64,000 nucleotides of DNA from Apostichopus japonicus (GCF_037975245.1 NC_092565.1:18705999-18769998), one strand, 5' to 3'. Positions 1-12,553 are shown, counted from the stretch's first letter. Numbers and translations: made by a program. Notes: generated by a model not told the origin, from the sequence alone.

Positions 1-145
1 ATAAACAAAGCACCGAACCGGGGAATCCCTACTTGTCATATGACTGGTTGCAATGATAACGGCTATGGCAGGCCCTGTGGGACAAATATACCATATTATA
101 TCTGAATATCTACACGTACTAATTCGAATATGTATGTATGTATTT

Positions 146-338
146 TAGATCCTCATGCAAGCAGGGACTTGCGAAGAAGCCATCATTGGCTTATCAAAGC
201 CGCAAGCTGACCGAAGTCAGTCTCTTACATTCGTATTTAACGTCCATGATGATGAATTGTCAATTGGCAGCAACTCTGTAACTGAAATCAAAATCAAAAC
301 TCGAACTCGGGACCTTATGATTGAAAGGCACCGGCCTT
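146..338 (-). mobile_element. tRNA-derived SINE, minus-strand copy lacking most of the tRNA head
   Basis: This is the reverse complement of the SINE at 688-911. It shares the tail block (GATCCT...GCAGG), the GCAAGCTGACCGAAGTCAGTCTCTTA segment in pieces, and the block ending AAGGCACCGG. The tRNA-like head is cut at its A-box end and runs into a TATACCCG-type array. Confidence 0.75.
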
Positions 339-687
339 TATATAAATATACCCGTATATACCCGGCCTCTATATACCCGTAAAGTTTTCCCGTATATACC
401 CTTAATATACCCGGCCTTTATAAATATACCCGTATTAATTCGATAATATACGCATATTAATTGGAATACATACGCAAAATAAATCAGCCAATCATATTGG
501 TAGGAATATATAAAAGTATTGATTCGAGTATATACGCGTATTAATGCGAACATAATACGCGTATTAATTCAAATGTATCAGCTGATTTAATACGTGTATA
601 TATTCAAATCAATTAGCCTATATATTCCATTTAATACCTGCTCATGTGATTGCTTGATGTTATACGTGTATTTATTCGATTTAATTA
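339..687. repeat. Degenerate AT-rich tandem array between SINE arms
   Basis: The first part is irregular repeats of TATACCCG (about 340-440). The second is repeats related to ATACGCGTATTAATTCGAATA (about 430-680). No coding potential is seen; open frames here follow from the repeat. Confidence 0.6.
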
Positions 688-911
688 GGGAGTGTTAGCT
701 CAGTGGTTAACGCCGGTGCCTTTCAATCATAAGGTCCCAAGTTCGAGTCACTCCCAGATTAATTTATGTCGTCCAGTTACAGAGTTGTTGACAATTAACA
801 ATTCATAATTATGGAAGTTAAATATGAATGTAAGAGACTGACTTCGGTCAGCTTGCGGCTTTGATAAGCCTATGAGGCTTCTTCGCGAGTTCCTGCTTGC
901 AGGAGGATCTA
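688..911 (+). mobile_element. tRNA-derived SINE, full-length copy
   Basis: The 5' 68 bases (688-755) fold as a tRNA-like head: GGGAGTG at 688-694 pairs with CACTCCC at 749-755, an A-box-like TTAGCTCAGTGGTTAA follows, and a B-box-like GTTCGAGTC lies at 741-749. About 155 bp of unrelated body ends in GAGGATCTA and a (CATA)n tail. Related copies lie at 146-338, 4543-4696 and 58000-58212. A and B boxes would be an internal RNA polymerase III promoter; current activity is unknown. Confidence 0.8.
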
Positions 912-1030
912 ATATATATACATACATACATACATACATAATACACGTACATATTCGAATCAATACTTGTGTATGGTATATTTGTCCCTCGGGGTCTACC
1001 ATAATCGGCAGCGCAATTTGGGTCATTGTC

Positions 1031-1744
1031 AACAGTTCGACATAAAGAGATGTACATACGGCTTTGGTTGTTACACAGTTACAAGATGTGAAACCGGCCA
1101 AACTTCTGTGATTCCTTAGGTATCTCAAATACTGATGCCATTATCCCGTTTTGGATCATGTCCCATACGTCACCGGTCGGTATATTGTCATATTCAGTCA
1201 TATCGCAAACTTTTACTGTTATACTAAAAGATGGAGATGTATAACGAATTTGCATATTGATTGATTGCCATGCCAGTGACTTGTAGAACGGAAGCGAATC
1301 GAGTAAAGGTGAGGGTGATAGAAAACCTGGGATATTGTACGTGCTATACTCTTATGAACCCCTTTACTTATCGATGTTCTCTTATCGACCGATTAGAATT
1401 GGTAGTTCCATTCCAAAGGATGGCCTCAGTCATAAAATTATATTTAATTTGTTGTAGACACTGTTAATTGTGCGGGTTGTGTTTTATGACGCTTTCAATT
1501 TGGGAGACTGATTTTTTTCTTTAAACATCTGAGGTTCATCAAATAAAATCGTCCTTAAAATAAAAGAAGGTACGTGAAATGAATACACATATAGTGACAG
1601 TTCACGAAAGTTGTATCGGGAACCACGTGCTATCTATAATTTCTCGAATTAATAGCGTTTTACAAGTCCGTAATAGTAGGATATAAGAAGAGTCCTTATA
1701 CAAATCGATACAGACATTGCAGTGCCTTGCATCAGATCGTCGCG
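1031..1744. other. Intergenic, nothing recognised
   Basis: Unique-looking AT-rich DNA. Short open frames here have no family resemblance and no convincing splice context. Confidence 0.5.
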
Positions 1745-2466
1745 GTTGACACCAGGGACGTAGCCAGGGGGGAGCAGGGGGAGCGACCGCTCCCCCCCCC
1801 CCTTTCAGTGTCGATTTTTTTTTTAAACTCTCGTTTTTTTTAACATGGTATTTTGTCAGTGCTCTTTTGATCTTGAATACTCGTCAGCTCCGTTAACTCG
1901 ATTGTAATTGTAGTAACATACACGCCTACTGATTTAACTACTTACTTAGTTTGGCAGATGCAATTAGCTAAATTTAGCTTATAGCCAATTACAAGCCTAC
2001 AGTTGGCCACATATTGCCTACCTAACCGCACTCTATGGAATGTCACGAACTGTATGCACAACAACGTCGACAACGTTCGTTCAATGAGTCGTCCTAAGTT
2101 GTTGCACGAACAGCATGTTATGAAGCTAAGCTAGCAATCGTACGTGATACGCATGCACTTCCTATAAATAATTATAACACTGCTAATACACTGCGATAAC
2201 GATATTTGTTTTTAGGCCACTGCATATCTGGCTGTATTACAAAATATGAAAGTTTATATTGTCCATCAGTTAAGTTCATCAAATGTATTAAAGTCCAGAC
2301 ATTGGACAATAAACAAGAATCATCCTACTGGAAACTTGTAAAAGAGCACTATGTTTGTCTTTCTGATATTCTATGTAAAAGAACATGTAAAAGAATTTAA
2401 ACAGGAAACAAAATCTGCTGATAATGATATCATATGATCAGGGCGTAACCAGTATGTAGCACGATA

Positions 2467-3473
2467 GTTTCATTCAACACTCTACCCGCCGAAAAAGACT
2501 GTAGGATCCGATCTTGTCAGTTTTTTAACATGTAGTTAAGAACCCGTTTACGCAGATAATATTTCAGTTGAGAAAACACTTGAGAAATTTGCATCAGATG
2601 GCAATCGTCGCGGATAGCTCTCGCCTTCTCTTATTAGGCTAACTTAAACATTTACTAGCTATACAGTTGTATCAAAGACATTTCTGGACTATCTTTGTAT
2701 CTACAAGTCTCAGAAGTTGAAAAGTAAGACTACTCTGTACATGTACCTTCAAGGGCAGCGGAACCGGGGGGGGGGGGCACAGGGGGCAAGTGCCGCCCCA
2801 CTTTTCCTCAGGTTAAAAATGTGCCCTTTTTCTACATAAAACTTGTACTCTGATCACCTTATTAGGTCAGCGATATTTCAGTAAGAGATCTAATCCTAAT
2901 TTAGAACTATCAGGGGCGTAGCCAGCGGTATGTAGCACTGTAGGCCCGAGCCTACACTTTTTTTGGCCAAGTCATCTTTTTTATTAAAACACCCATAATT
3001 CAAATCCATAAGCTTGCTGGATGAGTTTAAGAGTCTAGACAGGAAAAACTATTGAAATGAACGTAGCAAGATTATGGCTAAATTAAGTGACCTAGTCTTC
3101 TGTCATCTAGGCTGTCATTCATATCGCGTGCCGTTTCATTCAATACTCTACCCGCCGAAAAAGACTAGGATACGATCTTGTCAGTTTTTTACATCTATTT
3201 AAGAACCCGTTTACGCAGATAAAATTTCAGTTGAGAACATTCCACAGTCAAATAAGCCTATCGTTGATTAACAGGCTTTATATGTATAGAGCTGCAGCAC
3301 TTTGTTGCCTGTTGTTGTCGCGATCGGTGTTCCAAGTTCCAAAACAGCCTTTTCGATAAACATTTACTAGCTACAGTTGTATCAAAGACAATTACTGGCT
3401 ATGGTTGTATCAAAGACATTTCTGGCCTATCTTTGTATCTACAAGTATCAGAAGTTGAAAAGTAAGACTACTA
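2467..3473. repeat. Two direct copies of a 270-340 bp block
   Basis: The block at 2467-2740 recurs at 3135-3473. Both contain CTACCCGCCGAAAAAGACT, then AAGAACCCGTTTACGCAGATA, then the segment ending GAAGTTGAAAAGTAAGACTACT. The second copy lies inside the nested element and carries a small extra duplication (TTGTATCAAAGACA twice). Each copy is preceded by a CAGGGGCGTAGCCAG-like terminus (2439 and 2911), which hints at a further hAT family in the nest. Confidence 0.75.
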
Positions 3474-3656
3474 AGACGGGGGGGGGGGGGGGGGAATTAA
3501 TGGAGTGATGTGTATATGCAAATAAGATAATACAATAAGATTTATAAAGGGTACTAAATATCAGGCTGCATCAGTCCAATCGAATTTCTGCAAAGTGCCC
3601 TTTGACGTCGGTGCCCCCCCCCCCCCCCAAGATTAAAAGTGCTTCCGCCGCCCTTG
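2750..3656. mobile_element. Second hAT-like element nested in the first
   Basis: The ends CAAGGGCAGCGGAACC (2750-2765) and GCTTCCGCCGCCCTTG (3641-3656) are inverted repeats differing at two bases. The flanks are the perfect 8-bp duplication TGTACCTT at 2742-2749 and 3657-3664. The interior has poly-G/poly-C runs and a copy of the host element's sequence; no transposase is seen. Confidence 0.8.
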
Positions 3657-3936
3657 TGTACCTTGCTAATTTTATTACATTATGTATTATTGAATTACGT
3701 ACTATTTTAACTCATGATATTGAATGAGGTGTCTCAAGTTAGCAAGAGGCCAGGGAACCAGAATGAACATTCGGGAAGGTGGGGGGTTTGTAAAGCCAAA
3801 AATTTTCTTGTACGCTCCGCGCCAACCGATGGTGGCGCTCCGCTCAGATAGTCGTGCCTACAACTTTGAAAATCCATATCAATCGCAAAAAGTGCTCCCC
3901 CCCTTTCAAATTCCTGGCTACGTCGCTGGTTGACAC

Positions 3937-4460
3937 GACCTCCAGTAAACTCTAACGCGCAACCAAAAAGAGCACGACAAACCAGGGAGTTGTTATGGAA
4001 CTCCCTGGACAAACATCCAAGCATATTTATGTTCACCGAGTCATGATCCAGCCAATCCTCACGTGACCTTGTCTTGAGAGATGAAACAAACTTGAGGTCC
4101 TGGTGCATGATCAATAAATAGGAATAGAGGGCAGTATCTCACAATAGTCTCAATTCGCGGTTAGCTCAGATTGGAATGGTACTGTAGAAAACTTTGTGGC
4201 CAACTGCTAATTCATTAGCCCAGTACCTTTTTATGGGGGATTTATCGAGTCTAAACTTTAATTTTCCTGTTGACAATGCGATAATCCGACGGCGATGAAA
4301 ACTGTTTAACACTTTTGTTAAGTTCTCTAAAGTCAGAAGGATTTGTGAAAGGATTGCTTTACAAAGACCACTAGCCTATTGTTTCACAGGTACCTATTCC
4401 ACGACATTGTGATAATTCTTCACTTATGCTTTAGGCCTACAGTACGCCACAGAGCTCCCA
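3937..4460. other. Intergenic, nothing recognised
   Basis: No gene, RNA or clear repeat is seen between the hAT nest and the next SINE. Confidence 0.45.
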
Positions 4461-4480
4461 ATGTTGACCAAACAGTCATG

Positions 4481-4532
<52 letters not shown>

Positions 4533-4542
4533 GTATTGTATG

Positions 4543-4696
4543 TATTTTAGATCCTCCTGCGAGCAGGAACTTGCAAAGAAGCCTGATTGGCTTATCAAAG
4601 CCGCAAGCTGACCGAAGTCAGTCTTTTACATTCGTATTACACGTCCATGATTATGAATTGTCAATTTTCAGCAACTCTGTAACTGAAATCAAAATA
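4543..4696 (-). mobile_element. tRNA-SINE copy, head missing
   Basis: Same SINE family as 688-911, in minus orientation, beginning at the GATCCT tail next to a (TA)n run (4478-4531). The copy stops before the tRNA-like head. Its break coincides with the start of the Penelope-like fragment at about 4697. Confidence 0.7.
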
Positions 4697-4860
4697 AAAT
4701 AAAACTGTTAGCAAACTGCTTATCCACGAGAGAGCCTGTGTAAGAAAATGTGTAAAAGTAAGTTGGCCTGATGTTTTGATCCTAGCAGGATCTTCTTCAG
4801 AGGCTAAAATGACAAGTAAGGTACAGTAACAGAAGGGACAAAAACACACACACACACACT
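4697..4860 (-). mobile_element. Penelope-like (ribozyme-bearing) element fragment
   Basis: This block matches those at 36735-37020 and 49114-49480. It starts with the shared AAACTGTTAGCAAACTG and carries a hammerhead-like core on the minus strand (4766-4804). Beyond the core, GACAAGTAAGG...AACAGAAGGGACAAAAACACAC is shared with the other copies before a (CA)n tract. Assignment to Penelope-like or retrozyme-type retroelements rests on the ribozyme core and the tandem/inverted organisation; no reverse transcriptase is present here. Confidence 0.55.
4766..4804 (-). ncRNA. Hammerhead-ribozyme-like core, decayed copy
   Basis: Read on the minus strand: stem I half GCCT, conserved box CTGAAGA, stem II GATCCT/AGGATC with a 3-nt loop, then AAAAC ATC where an active core would have GAAAC GTC, then the other stem I half AGGC. 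Stem I (4 bp) and stem II (6 bp) are intact. Two G-to-A changes at CpG sites destroy the catalytic G of GAAA and the GTC cleavage context, so this copy should be inactive. Confidence 0.5.
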
Positions 4861-4862
4861 GA

Positions 4863-4890
4863 CGTTGACCATACAGTAATAATATTTCTT

Positions 4891-4937
<47 letters not shown>

Positions 4938-4962
4938 AAATATAATTACTGTATGGTCAACG
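4863..4962. repeat. AT-looped perfect-style palindrome
   Basis: Arms of about 38 bp (CGTTGACCATACAGTA... and its inverse ending GTATGGTCAACG) flank a (TA)n centre. One small mismatch pair is seen. A related single arm (GTTGACCAAACAGTCATGATAT) lies at 4463-4484. This could extrude as a cruciform or be a MITE with microsatellite expansion at its centre. Confidence 0.65.
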
Positions 4963-7900
4963 CTGGGAGAGTCTAGGACTAGGCCTAGGCCCTAGGCCTA
5001 GTTGTTACAAGCGTTTGGCCTAACTTATAGGCTCGGATAAATACATAACACTAGCACATAGGCCTAGGCCGAGTTGTGTTTAATGTTGAATGCCTAATGA
5101 GCAGGTACAGGCACCAACTGAAATTAGCATACACTAAGCAACTACATGGGAGAAAAAGTTTGGGCAGTCCAATCACTAGGTTGTAGCCTAATATATTCTG
5201 CTATATATACTAATATTTTCTACGCGAGAAAATCGTAAAAGGGAAAAAAATGTTGACGGAGAATCGTACTCGGGATCTCGCATACACAAACCAAGAGCCT
5301 TAGCTATAAACCAACAGGCAGCTTATACATAAGCTAACATGGTACTGGTAGCACAGCCTACGTAGCTTCGAAATGTCGTCCAGTCAATCGGTAACTTTTA
5401 GGCTAGCCTCAGTCAAGATGAATTAGGATTATCCTAGCTGAAGCCTAGGCCTTACCTACTGCCAGTACTGTAGTGAAGTGAATGTATTAATATAAGCAAA
5501 ACTCCAAATCAAATCAGATACAAACACATCCTCATGTACGATAGGCCTGATAGAGATCTCCTCAACTACGAAATAAAGAGTGTCACCTAAATTATTTCAA
5601 ATGGAACTAGATGCCTAAGCTAGCCTTAGCCTAGGCTGTAGTCTGGGGCATGCATATGCCTAATGTTACTATGTATAGGCTGTGCAGGCCTTCAGTCATG
5701 TATATGGTAAGGCTGTACAAAACCGTTTGTTTGACCCATGAACTGATTTATACGTCGTGGCTACATATTTACATTTACTACTCATAGGCTAAGCTAAAAT
5801 TGCTTTTTAAAATCAACTTGATATGTTTTATTCCCAATGATGTTTTCAAGTGATCTATGAAAAAGTTTGGTAATTTGCAAACTGTGTGCAACTGTATGAC
5901 TTAACAAGCCTAACACAGTATATAACTGTGCAAATGATCCATTGAACAAATTTCTCGTGAAAATGTAGTTTGAGCGATTGAAAAATTCCTCAATGCATTT
6001 GTTGGGGTATATACATTATGCATTAAATGACTAAAAATGACTTAAATTGGAAGATAACTCGCAATACATTTTGCAAACCAAAAGTTTCATACTGGTCAGA
6101 AAGTTTCGGCACCAATCCATATTATTTTACTTGTGATAGGCCTATCCAACCTGTTCTTTCATTGCTGTTGCTCCAGGAGGTCCCAGCTATTTGTTGATTA
6201 GTTGGAAAATCCATATAAACTACAACACTGCCGGGCCTGCAGTACTTAGTAGTATTATGGTGGGGTGAATCATAGTGCATTTCAGCGTTGTACAAGCAAT
6301 TATTACTCATTGTAAAATGATTCAAATTATTTTATTGTTCTCACTTCTAAATGAAAATCTATAGAGTTGACATGTTTTAACATTCTGGACCTTTCCTGTG
6401 GTATTGCTCAAACATGATCATGCAGCATTGTTACGAATGCAGGATTCTGCGTCCGGGACACAATGTTTTAGCCAGGGACGCCAACTCTTCAAATTGCTTG
6501 ACGCAAACTTTTTTTTGAGAAACAAATCCCAAGTATACACACTCACACCTAGGTCAACGGAAAACATAACAAAACACATTTTTGAATGAACATCTTTCAT
6601 TATTTCTTTTCAAAACACCACAACTGCTTCTTACAATAACTAAAATTTCTCCTACTCCTACAGATCATTGAATTTGTTTGAAAATAAATATATCATAACG
6701 ATCAACCGCAATGTACAGGGTTAACAACACCCCATTACGGAGATTTTCATGCTAAAAATAGACGATGATGCTTTTCCATAATACCCGTGATTTGATTGGT
6801 TAATATTCCCATCCATTGTCTGTGAAAATTCTTGCATCTGTAGTGCTCAATGAACACAGAATATGTTGTTTAACAACAATTACTTTGCAACGTGTCCCCT
6901 GTGTAGAGATAGTGAGGTTTGTGTTTAGGCTATCATGTGTGTGCACTCCAATATCATAACGTTAGGCCTTGTCACATACAGTACGTATACCTTTTGACAA
7001 CGAAGATGCACTTGCATTGTTTCTGAGACTATCACGTAATATTTGAATCATTGTTTTGATCAGAAAATGTTAATGAGTGGAGACAATCTACGAAGTTTGT
7101 GGGAAGCTAATATCTCTGATCCTGAACAGGATATTTCAGCTCATAAGTCACAGTATGTTTCTTCTCTCTGCATTAAGAGTAACTAATGTAAAATGTGCAT
7201 TCTTACCATCAGTAGTTTCTGTTAAAAAATTTGTTCACAGTCCAATTAACCACGTGCTTCAGTAAATGTTATTTTGGCGCAACATTTGTGTGTAAACTAC
7301 TGTACTGTACTTTAGAACATTGGACTTAATAATTTTAAAATCTACATTGCGTAAAAAGCTATTCACATAGACCTACTGTAATTTTCGTATAGATGATTGC
7401 TTGCAAAGAGCCCAGGATAAATGTTGGATCAGATTTTAACGATTTGCGCATGTGTAGTTGAAAATGAAGCTCGAACAGGCATGTACATGCAGTAGTACAG
7501 TGAACTGGAATTTAGCGAGAGATATGCACATTGTAGGTACTGGGCTTTTTGAAGAGTTGGTTGTTGGAATCGCTGCAAGGTCAAAGCATGGAGCTACTAC
7601 AGAGTTGGCGAGAAGGGAAGTAGAAGGGCGGATGAAGGAAGGGGGACTGGGGGTAAAAATGGGTTGAAACAGCAGGGTGGTCGAAAGGAGAGGCGGGCCG
7701 GGCCGCCCCTGACAGCGAAGCTAGGGCACTGAGCATTTCTGCCCTATATATTGTGTATAACATTCACAAAGTATAAGCAGTGATACTTCACTAGTATAAG
7801 TAACAGTAGGGCATACGATAAACGTAAATTTTGGTTTTCGATTGGGACGCAAGCTTTTTTTACGGGACGCAAACTTTTTCGGGGGCTTGCATCCCTGGGA

Positions 7901-9229
7901 CGCAACCTTTTTTTCACTAATAACATTACTGAATTATTGCTAATATTTTCAGTAGTACAGTATGTATTATTGTATCTAAGTATACCTTCAGTGAATTGAC
8001 TGCATCTGAAATTCCAAATGTAGAGCCTCTAAGGAGATTGTCCTATAGAAATAGTATAGATGTTATTATGCAAATATATGATAATTTATAGTTATACAAC
8101 AAGCATGGTTTAGAAAGAATGATAAAGAGATACAGTATTCCTTCATTTTTTACCTTGGACAGACACAAGAAAGAGTTGCTGCATAGTGATGATTTAGACT
8201 TTGTGCAATAGAAAAAGTTCTAATCTTGTGGACTACACTTTTGTGAAAAACAGTGAGAGACTTACTACTGCGATATCAATGAATGTAGCTGTATTGTGAT
8301 TATGAATTTTCATATATTGGTTCATATTTTATCTTTATCGTTGGAGGGGCGGAGATGTTCATAATGTTTGCTCCATGAGTGTTTGTGTGTAACCGTTTCC
8401 CTCTCCACTGCCTTCCCCCTTATATTCTCCTTTCCTATTTTGTTTTTCAATGTAGCATATATCTCCGTGTTGACATTTTTGACAATTTTTTTGAAAAACT
8501 GGCCCTGGTCTATAACTTTGATAATAGCCTCAAGTGTAATATGATAATATTGAAGATTGATTAGGTAGCTACTGTATGTATTTAATTTTTTTTTTTTACC
8601 TTTCAGGGTTTAACCTATTCTACCGTAACAATATTAGATAAAATATTACCAAATGATCAACAAATCATTTATGACTTGTTCAAACTTGAAGAAACATTTA
8701 CCTTTTTTCCTCTCTTTAACTGTCTCCTATAAATTTGCATTAAGATCTACCTAACTTGAAGTTACAACACTTGGTAATCAACAAAATTGCACCTAAAGTT
8801 GCAATGATTAAGCCTCTTGAAGAATCTTGCACAACAATAGGGAATTGTCGTCACAGCTGACTGGTCATTTCTTTTACTCAATGTGTGGCTTAAACTCACT
8901 TGTATTTAAGCTGTCATCAGTTTGGCCTTTATAACCATAGGTGAAAAGCTTCCCTTTGTTCTTTCACAGCATGCATAGCACATGATTGCTCGATGACAGT
9001 CACACTCAGCAAGGAGCTTAGAATATATATAGAATTTATAGAATAAATATATATATATATATATATATGTATATAAATATATAGGAATAACAGAAAAACT
9101 GTTAAACAACTATGCTGCATTTAGAGAAAGGCGGGATCTCGAGTGAGATACAATAATTAAATTAGGTAAATGATTGGAAGTAAAACAGCCAATGTTTGCT
9201 TTTTGCAGAGCTTTCGAGCAAAACTATAT

Positions 9230-9266
<37 letters not shown>

Positions 9267-12200
9267 AATATATATATATATATGTATATATATACAGAGC
9301 AAAGAATATAGTATACAGGTCTATACAGTAACTTACAGCGGTAACTATATAGGTATACTATATGTCAGTTTGTACTCCATTTAATGTGCAGCACTATCAT
9401 GTAGCTACAAGGTTGGGCAATGAGTTACTTATTTACCGTTTCTTTGTTTATTTTTGCTTTGATTAAAGTGTGTACATGTGAGCGGAAGCTTCGACATGTT
9501 AGACAATGGATCCTGGTATATTTTCTGAGTGATCTAGTTTGGCAAGTTATCAAGGCTATATGCCCGTGGCCCATACTTACTTTCACCCTGGGTCACATTG
9601 TGTACTACAATGGCATCAACAGCAATCAGACTACACTGTAACTTTAATACTCCCAAATAGGTAAAATAAAATAAAATGGTCATTGTTATTTTGCTACATT
9701 TTTGGGGGCAACCAAGTTTGTTGTTGGACAACCAAAATGTAAGTCCTGGTTGTCCAAGGTTAGGTAGGGCTATCATGTTAATTTACATTTTGTATACAAC
9801 ATTAAAATAATTCCAATACAGTTTATATGAAGTTGGAAGAGGTATTGACTAATAAAACTGAACTTGTTTACACAATGGGAATTACATTCTAAGGCTGTGT
9901 GAGTGGTTATACAGTACATGTTCATTCATGTACAGTACTGTAGCCTGCAAAAGCCAGTACAAGTAGAGTTTTACAAATATTTGTTCGTAGGATTCTGTAA
10001 ATATCAATCATCTTTTGTATAGCTTTGTTTTCAATCCAATTAGTAGCAATGCCTGACATACATGTGTCCGGCGAGACTGGTCATACATGTGTACGGCGAG
10101 AGGTCAAGCTGGATTTAGGACAGCACACTGAATAGCCGGACTGTCTGGCCTAATGCTGGACTTCTGGCCACCCTAGGTGACTTCAAGGGTGGCTCAATGC
10201 ACAAAATTAGATCTGATACTTTGTAGAAGTCCTGTTAAAAACACTGACATCAATTCAGTTAGTATTTCTCTGTCACTTTACCTTTGGAGATATCACCCAT
10301 TAATCGTATGAAGCTCAAAGATCAATAAAAGTGGCTGGACTATTTAACACACAGACTATTAGATTCAGTTCTTCGGATGCAACACAACTTAGTCAGAAAA
10401 CATAAAACGTTTATTGCCTCAAATAAGATGTTCGAATTGTTCACAATTCCATTACAAAGATGTCAAAGGAGAAATGGTATCGACATGATCAAGTGAGGTT
10501 ATTCTTGTTGTTTACATGAGGGACATGTATAGTAAAAGGAAATGTTTATTGACTTCACCATCAAGTTAGCCCGGATTATTAAAGCATAACTTTGCCGATT
10601 TAGCATACTCCAATATGAAACTGAATATTGTGAAACCGGAATATACTCTACTGTATATAAAGACACATTACTAGAACTGACTCTTCTTTTTGTTTGTTTT
10701 TCTTGGACTATCACATATCAAGAATCAAGACTGGAATTCTGCCTAAAGTCATCCATAAATCTCATGCTCTTTTTAAATCATTATTTTTTGCCCCCCCCAT
10801 CCTCCGGGGGAGTCCCCTTTCCCCACATGTTGACAGTTGTATTTCAAGGGTTGTGATCTAGTCACACTATGGAACTTATCAGAATACACTTAGTTAGGCA
10901 CAACAAACACAGTAGGCGATGGTAAGATAATAACGTGGATAATATTTTTTTTTTTTGTCTAAACAATTAGTACAGAAGAAGATAATGTATAATAAAAAAT
11001 TCCAAAGATCTACTTCAACATGGACTTTGGACATTGTAATACAGCCTGGTACATGTATGCGCCGGTATTGAACATTTTTGCAGATTGTATAGTAATTTCA
11101 CGTACTGTACTTGACATTGGGAGAAGGCGGCCAGAAATGATTTCATTTGTAGGTTCTGTTTATATAAAATTTCCTCGTAAGGAGGAACTACAGTAAATTC
11201 AGTTAAAATGTACATTTTGCAATGCTTAGAGATTTCTAACAGTCATTGTTTATCATATCATATCAAAATTGAGGCGGAGGGGGGGGGGGGGGGATGGGGG
11301 ATGGAGATGGGGGAAGGAGTAATAATAATTATTAGCCTGGAAGGCATTATTTTAAGATGCTAAGCAGCAAAGTTGTATGTACCGTATGTGGCAGGCCCTG
11401 AATAGATTGTGACTGACACTTCACATAAGTCGTCTATCCAATTATACAGTCTTAGTCTCTTAGATCATGTTTGGACTTCTTTTCAATTAAGGCTTCTGTG
11501 TTTGGAGATGAGGCTTCCAAGAAAATATGTTGTACAAGCGATGGGAGAAGTAAGAAGTTCATAGTCAAGTTGGCAATAGAGAGCACCTATCTATTTGAGA
11601 CCAAATAAAATTATTTTCATGGTAAGAGGGAAAACAAAACATTCAAAGATGAGAAAACTTGTATTCATACACTCCACTTGTAGTATTAGTTGTGGTGGAC
11701 AATTGTAAATGAAGAAAAAAAACAAGAGTTAAACTCGTTAAAATTCATTGATTGCCCATACGTAATTTATTTCACAGAAAACGTGACATATGTGCACAAG
11801 ATAAGGGGTAGATTAAAAGCTAGTGCTTTAATTTAAGATTGCCATAAAGAGCACATTTTATGAAAAGGATTTTTCTATTCTTCTTAACTCATCTTCCTAT
11901 ACATGAACATTGGAAGATGATAAAACAACTATTATTGACATGCTTGTTGCTAAGAGTACTGATAAAGTTAATATTGTGCAAAATGAGCTTTAGTACATTA
12001 ATTACCCACTCTGCCCGCCCCCTTCCCCACCCTCACCCCACCTCCCCCTCCTTCCCGCCCCCAATCAAAAAAACTAATGATGTCATAAATACTGTAGCTT
12101 TCCCATAACCATAAGATTACCATAACAAGCCTAGAATATCGAAGGCAATTTTTCTCATCTTAATTTATCTTTGTACATTTAACATTAGGAGAATGCATCT

Positions 12201-12391
12201 GTCTCAAGTCTAAAGCAATCTCTTGGTAGATTGTACCCAAGGTAAACAAGTACTCTATAGATGTCTCTGCTTAACTGACAGATCTTTCACTCAAGTAACT
12301 TTTACTTTACCTTACTTTACTCTCAAAGCAAATTTTTTTTCTATGTACATTATCAGACAGTAGAAAAAAAAATAGTCTGATCCTTGTATGC
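4963..12391. other. Long intergenic region without a supported gene
   Basis: AT-rich DNA with AGGCCTA-type repeats (4970-5100, 5440-5720), AT microsatellites (9036-9083, 9223-9292), a G run (11279-11295), and repeats of GGGACGCAAVCTTTTT (6474-6520, 7848-7915). A segment ending TTCTGGCCACCCTAGG near 10170 looks like a DNA-transposon terminus, but no partner end was found. Short open frames such as 7458-7667 and 11860-12108 have no recognisable family and no coherent splicing. An unrecognised lineage-specific gene or UTR cannot be excluded. Confidence 0.5.
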
Positions 12392-12553
12392 TTTATTGGT
12401 CTGTTAAAGTTATCATAGAGTACAAATTAAGCTTTTGATGTGCTTATTTTAAAACAAAACACACACAAAAATTATAATTTTTTTACATGTTATTGGATGT
12501 TTGTGATTTCAAAATCAGTTGCCGAATTGCAAGAAATCAGAAGTTTTTATTTT

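Larger units (their letters stand above)
58..1020. repeat. Large inverted repeat built on a SINE pair
   Basis: The left arm (about 58-338) and right arm (about 688-1020) are inverted copies of each other. Each holds one tRNA-derived SINE, and the match runs past the SINE end into flanking DNA: GGGACAAATATACCATA on the left recurs as its reverse complement near 970-990. The spacer at 339-687 is a degenerate AT-rich array. The shared flanks point to one inverted duplication rather than two independent SINE insertions. Confidence 0.7.
1753..3928. mobile_element. hAT-type transposon, non-autonomous, with nested insertion
   Basis: The left end CAGGGACGTAGCCAGG (1753-1768) is matched in inverted orientation by CCTGGCTACGTCGCTG (3913-3928). 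The pair is flanked by the perfect 8-bp direct repeat GTTGACAC at 1745-1752 and 3929-3936. A CAGGG-type terminus plus an 8-bp target duplication is the hAT signature. No transposase frame is visible. Long C and G runs lie just inside both ends. A second element (2750-3656) is nested inside. Confidence 0.8.

Noticed and set aside
688-755. tRNA gene
   Set aside because: The acceptor stem and A/B boxes are good, but the anticodon arm is irregular and the sequence continues into a repeated body with other copies, so it is a SINE head.
6474-7900. Transposon bounded by CAGGGACGC and GCATCCCTG
   Set aside because: The ends match for only about 11 bases and the flanking 8-mers (GTTTTAGC, GGACGCAA) differ.
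11480-11610. Open frame reading ASVFGDEASKKICCTS
   Set aside because: Coding-like for about 40 codons but with a weak acceptor, no partner exon and no family.
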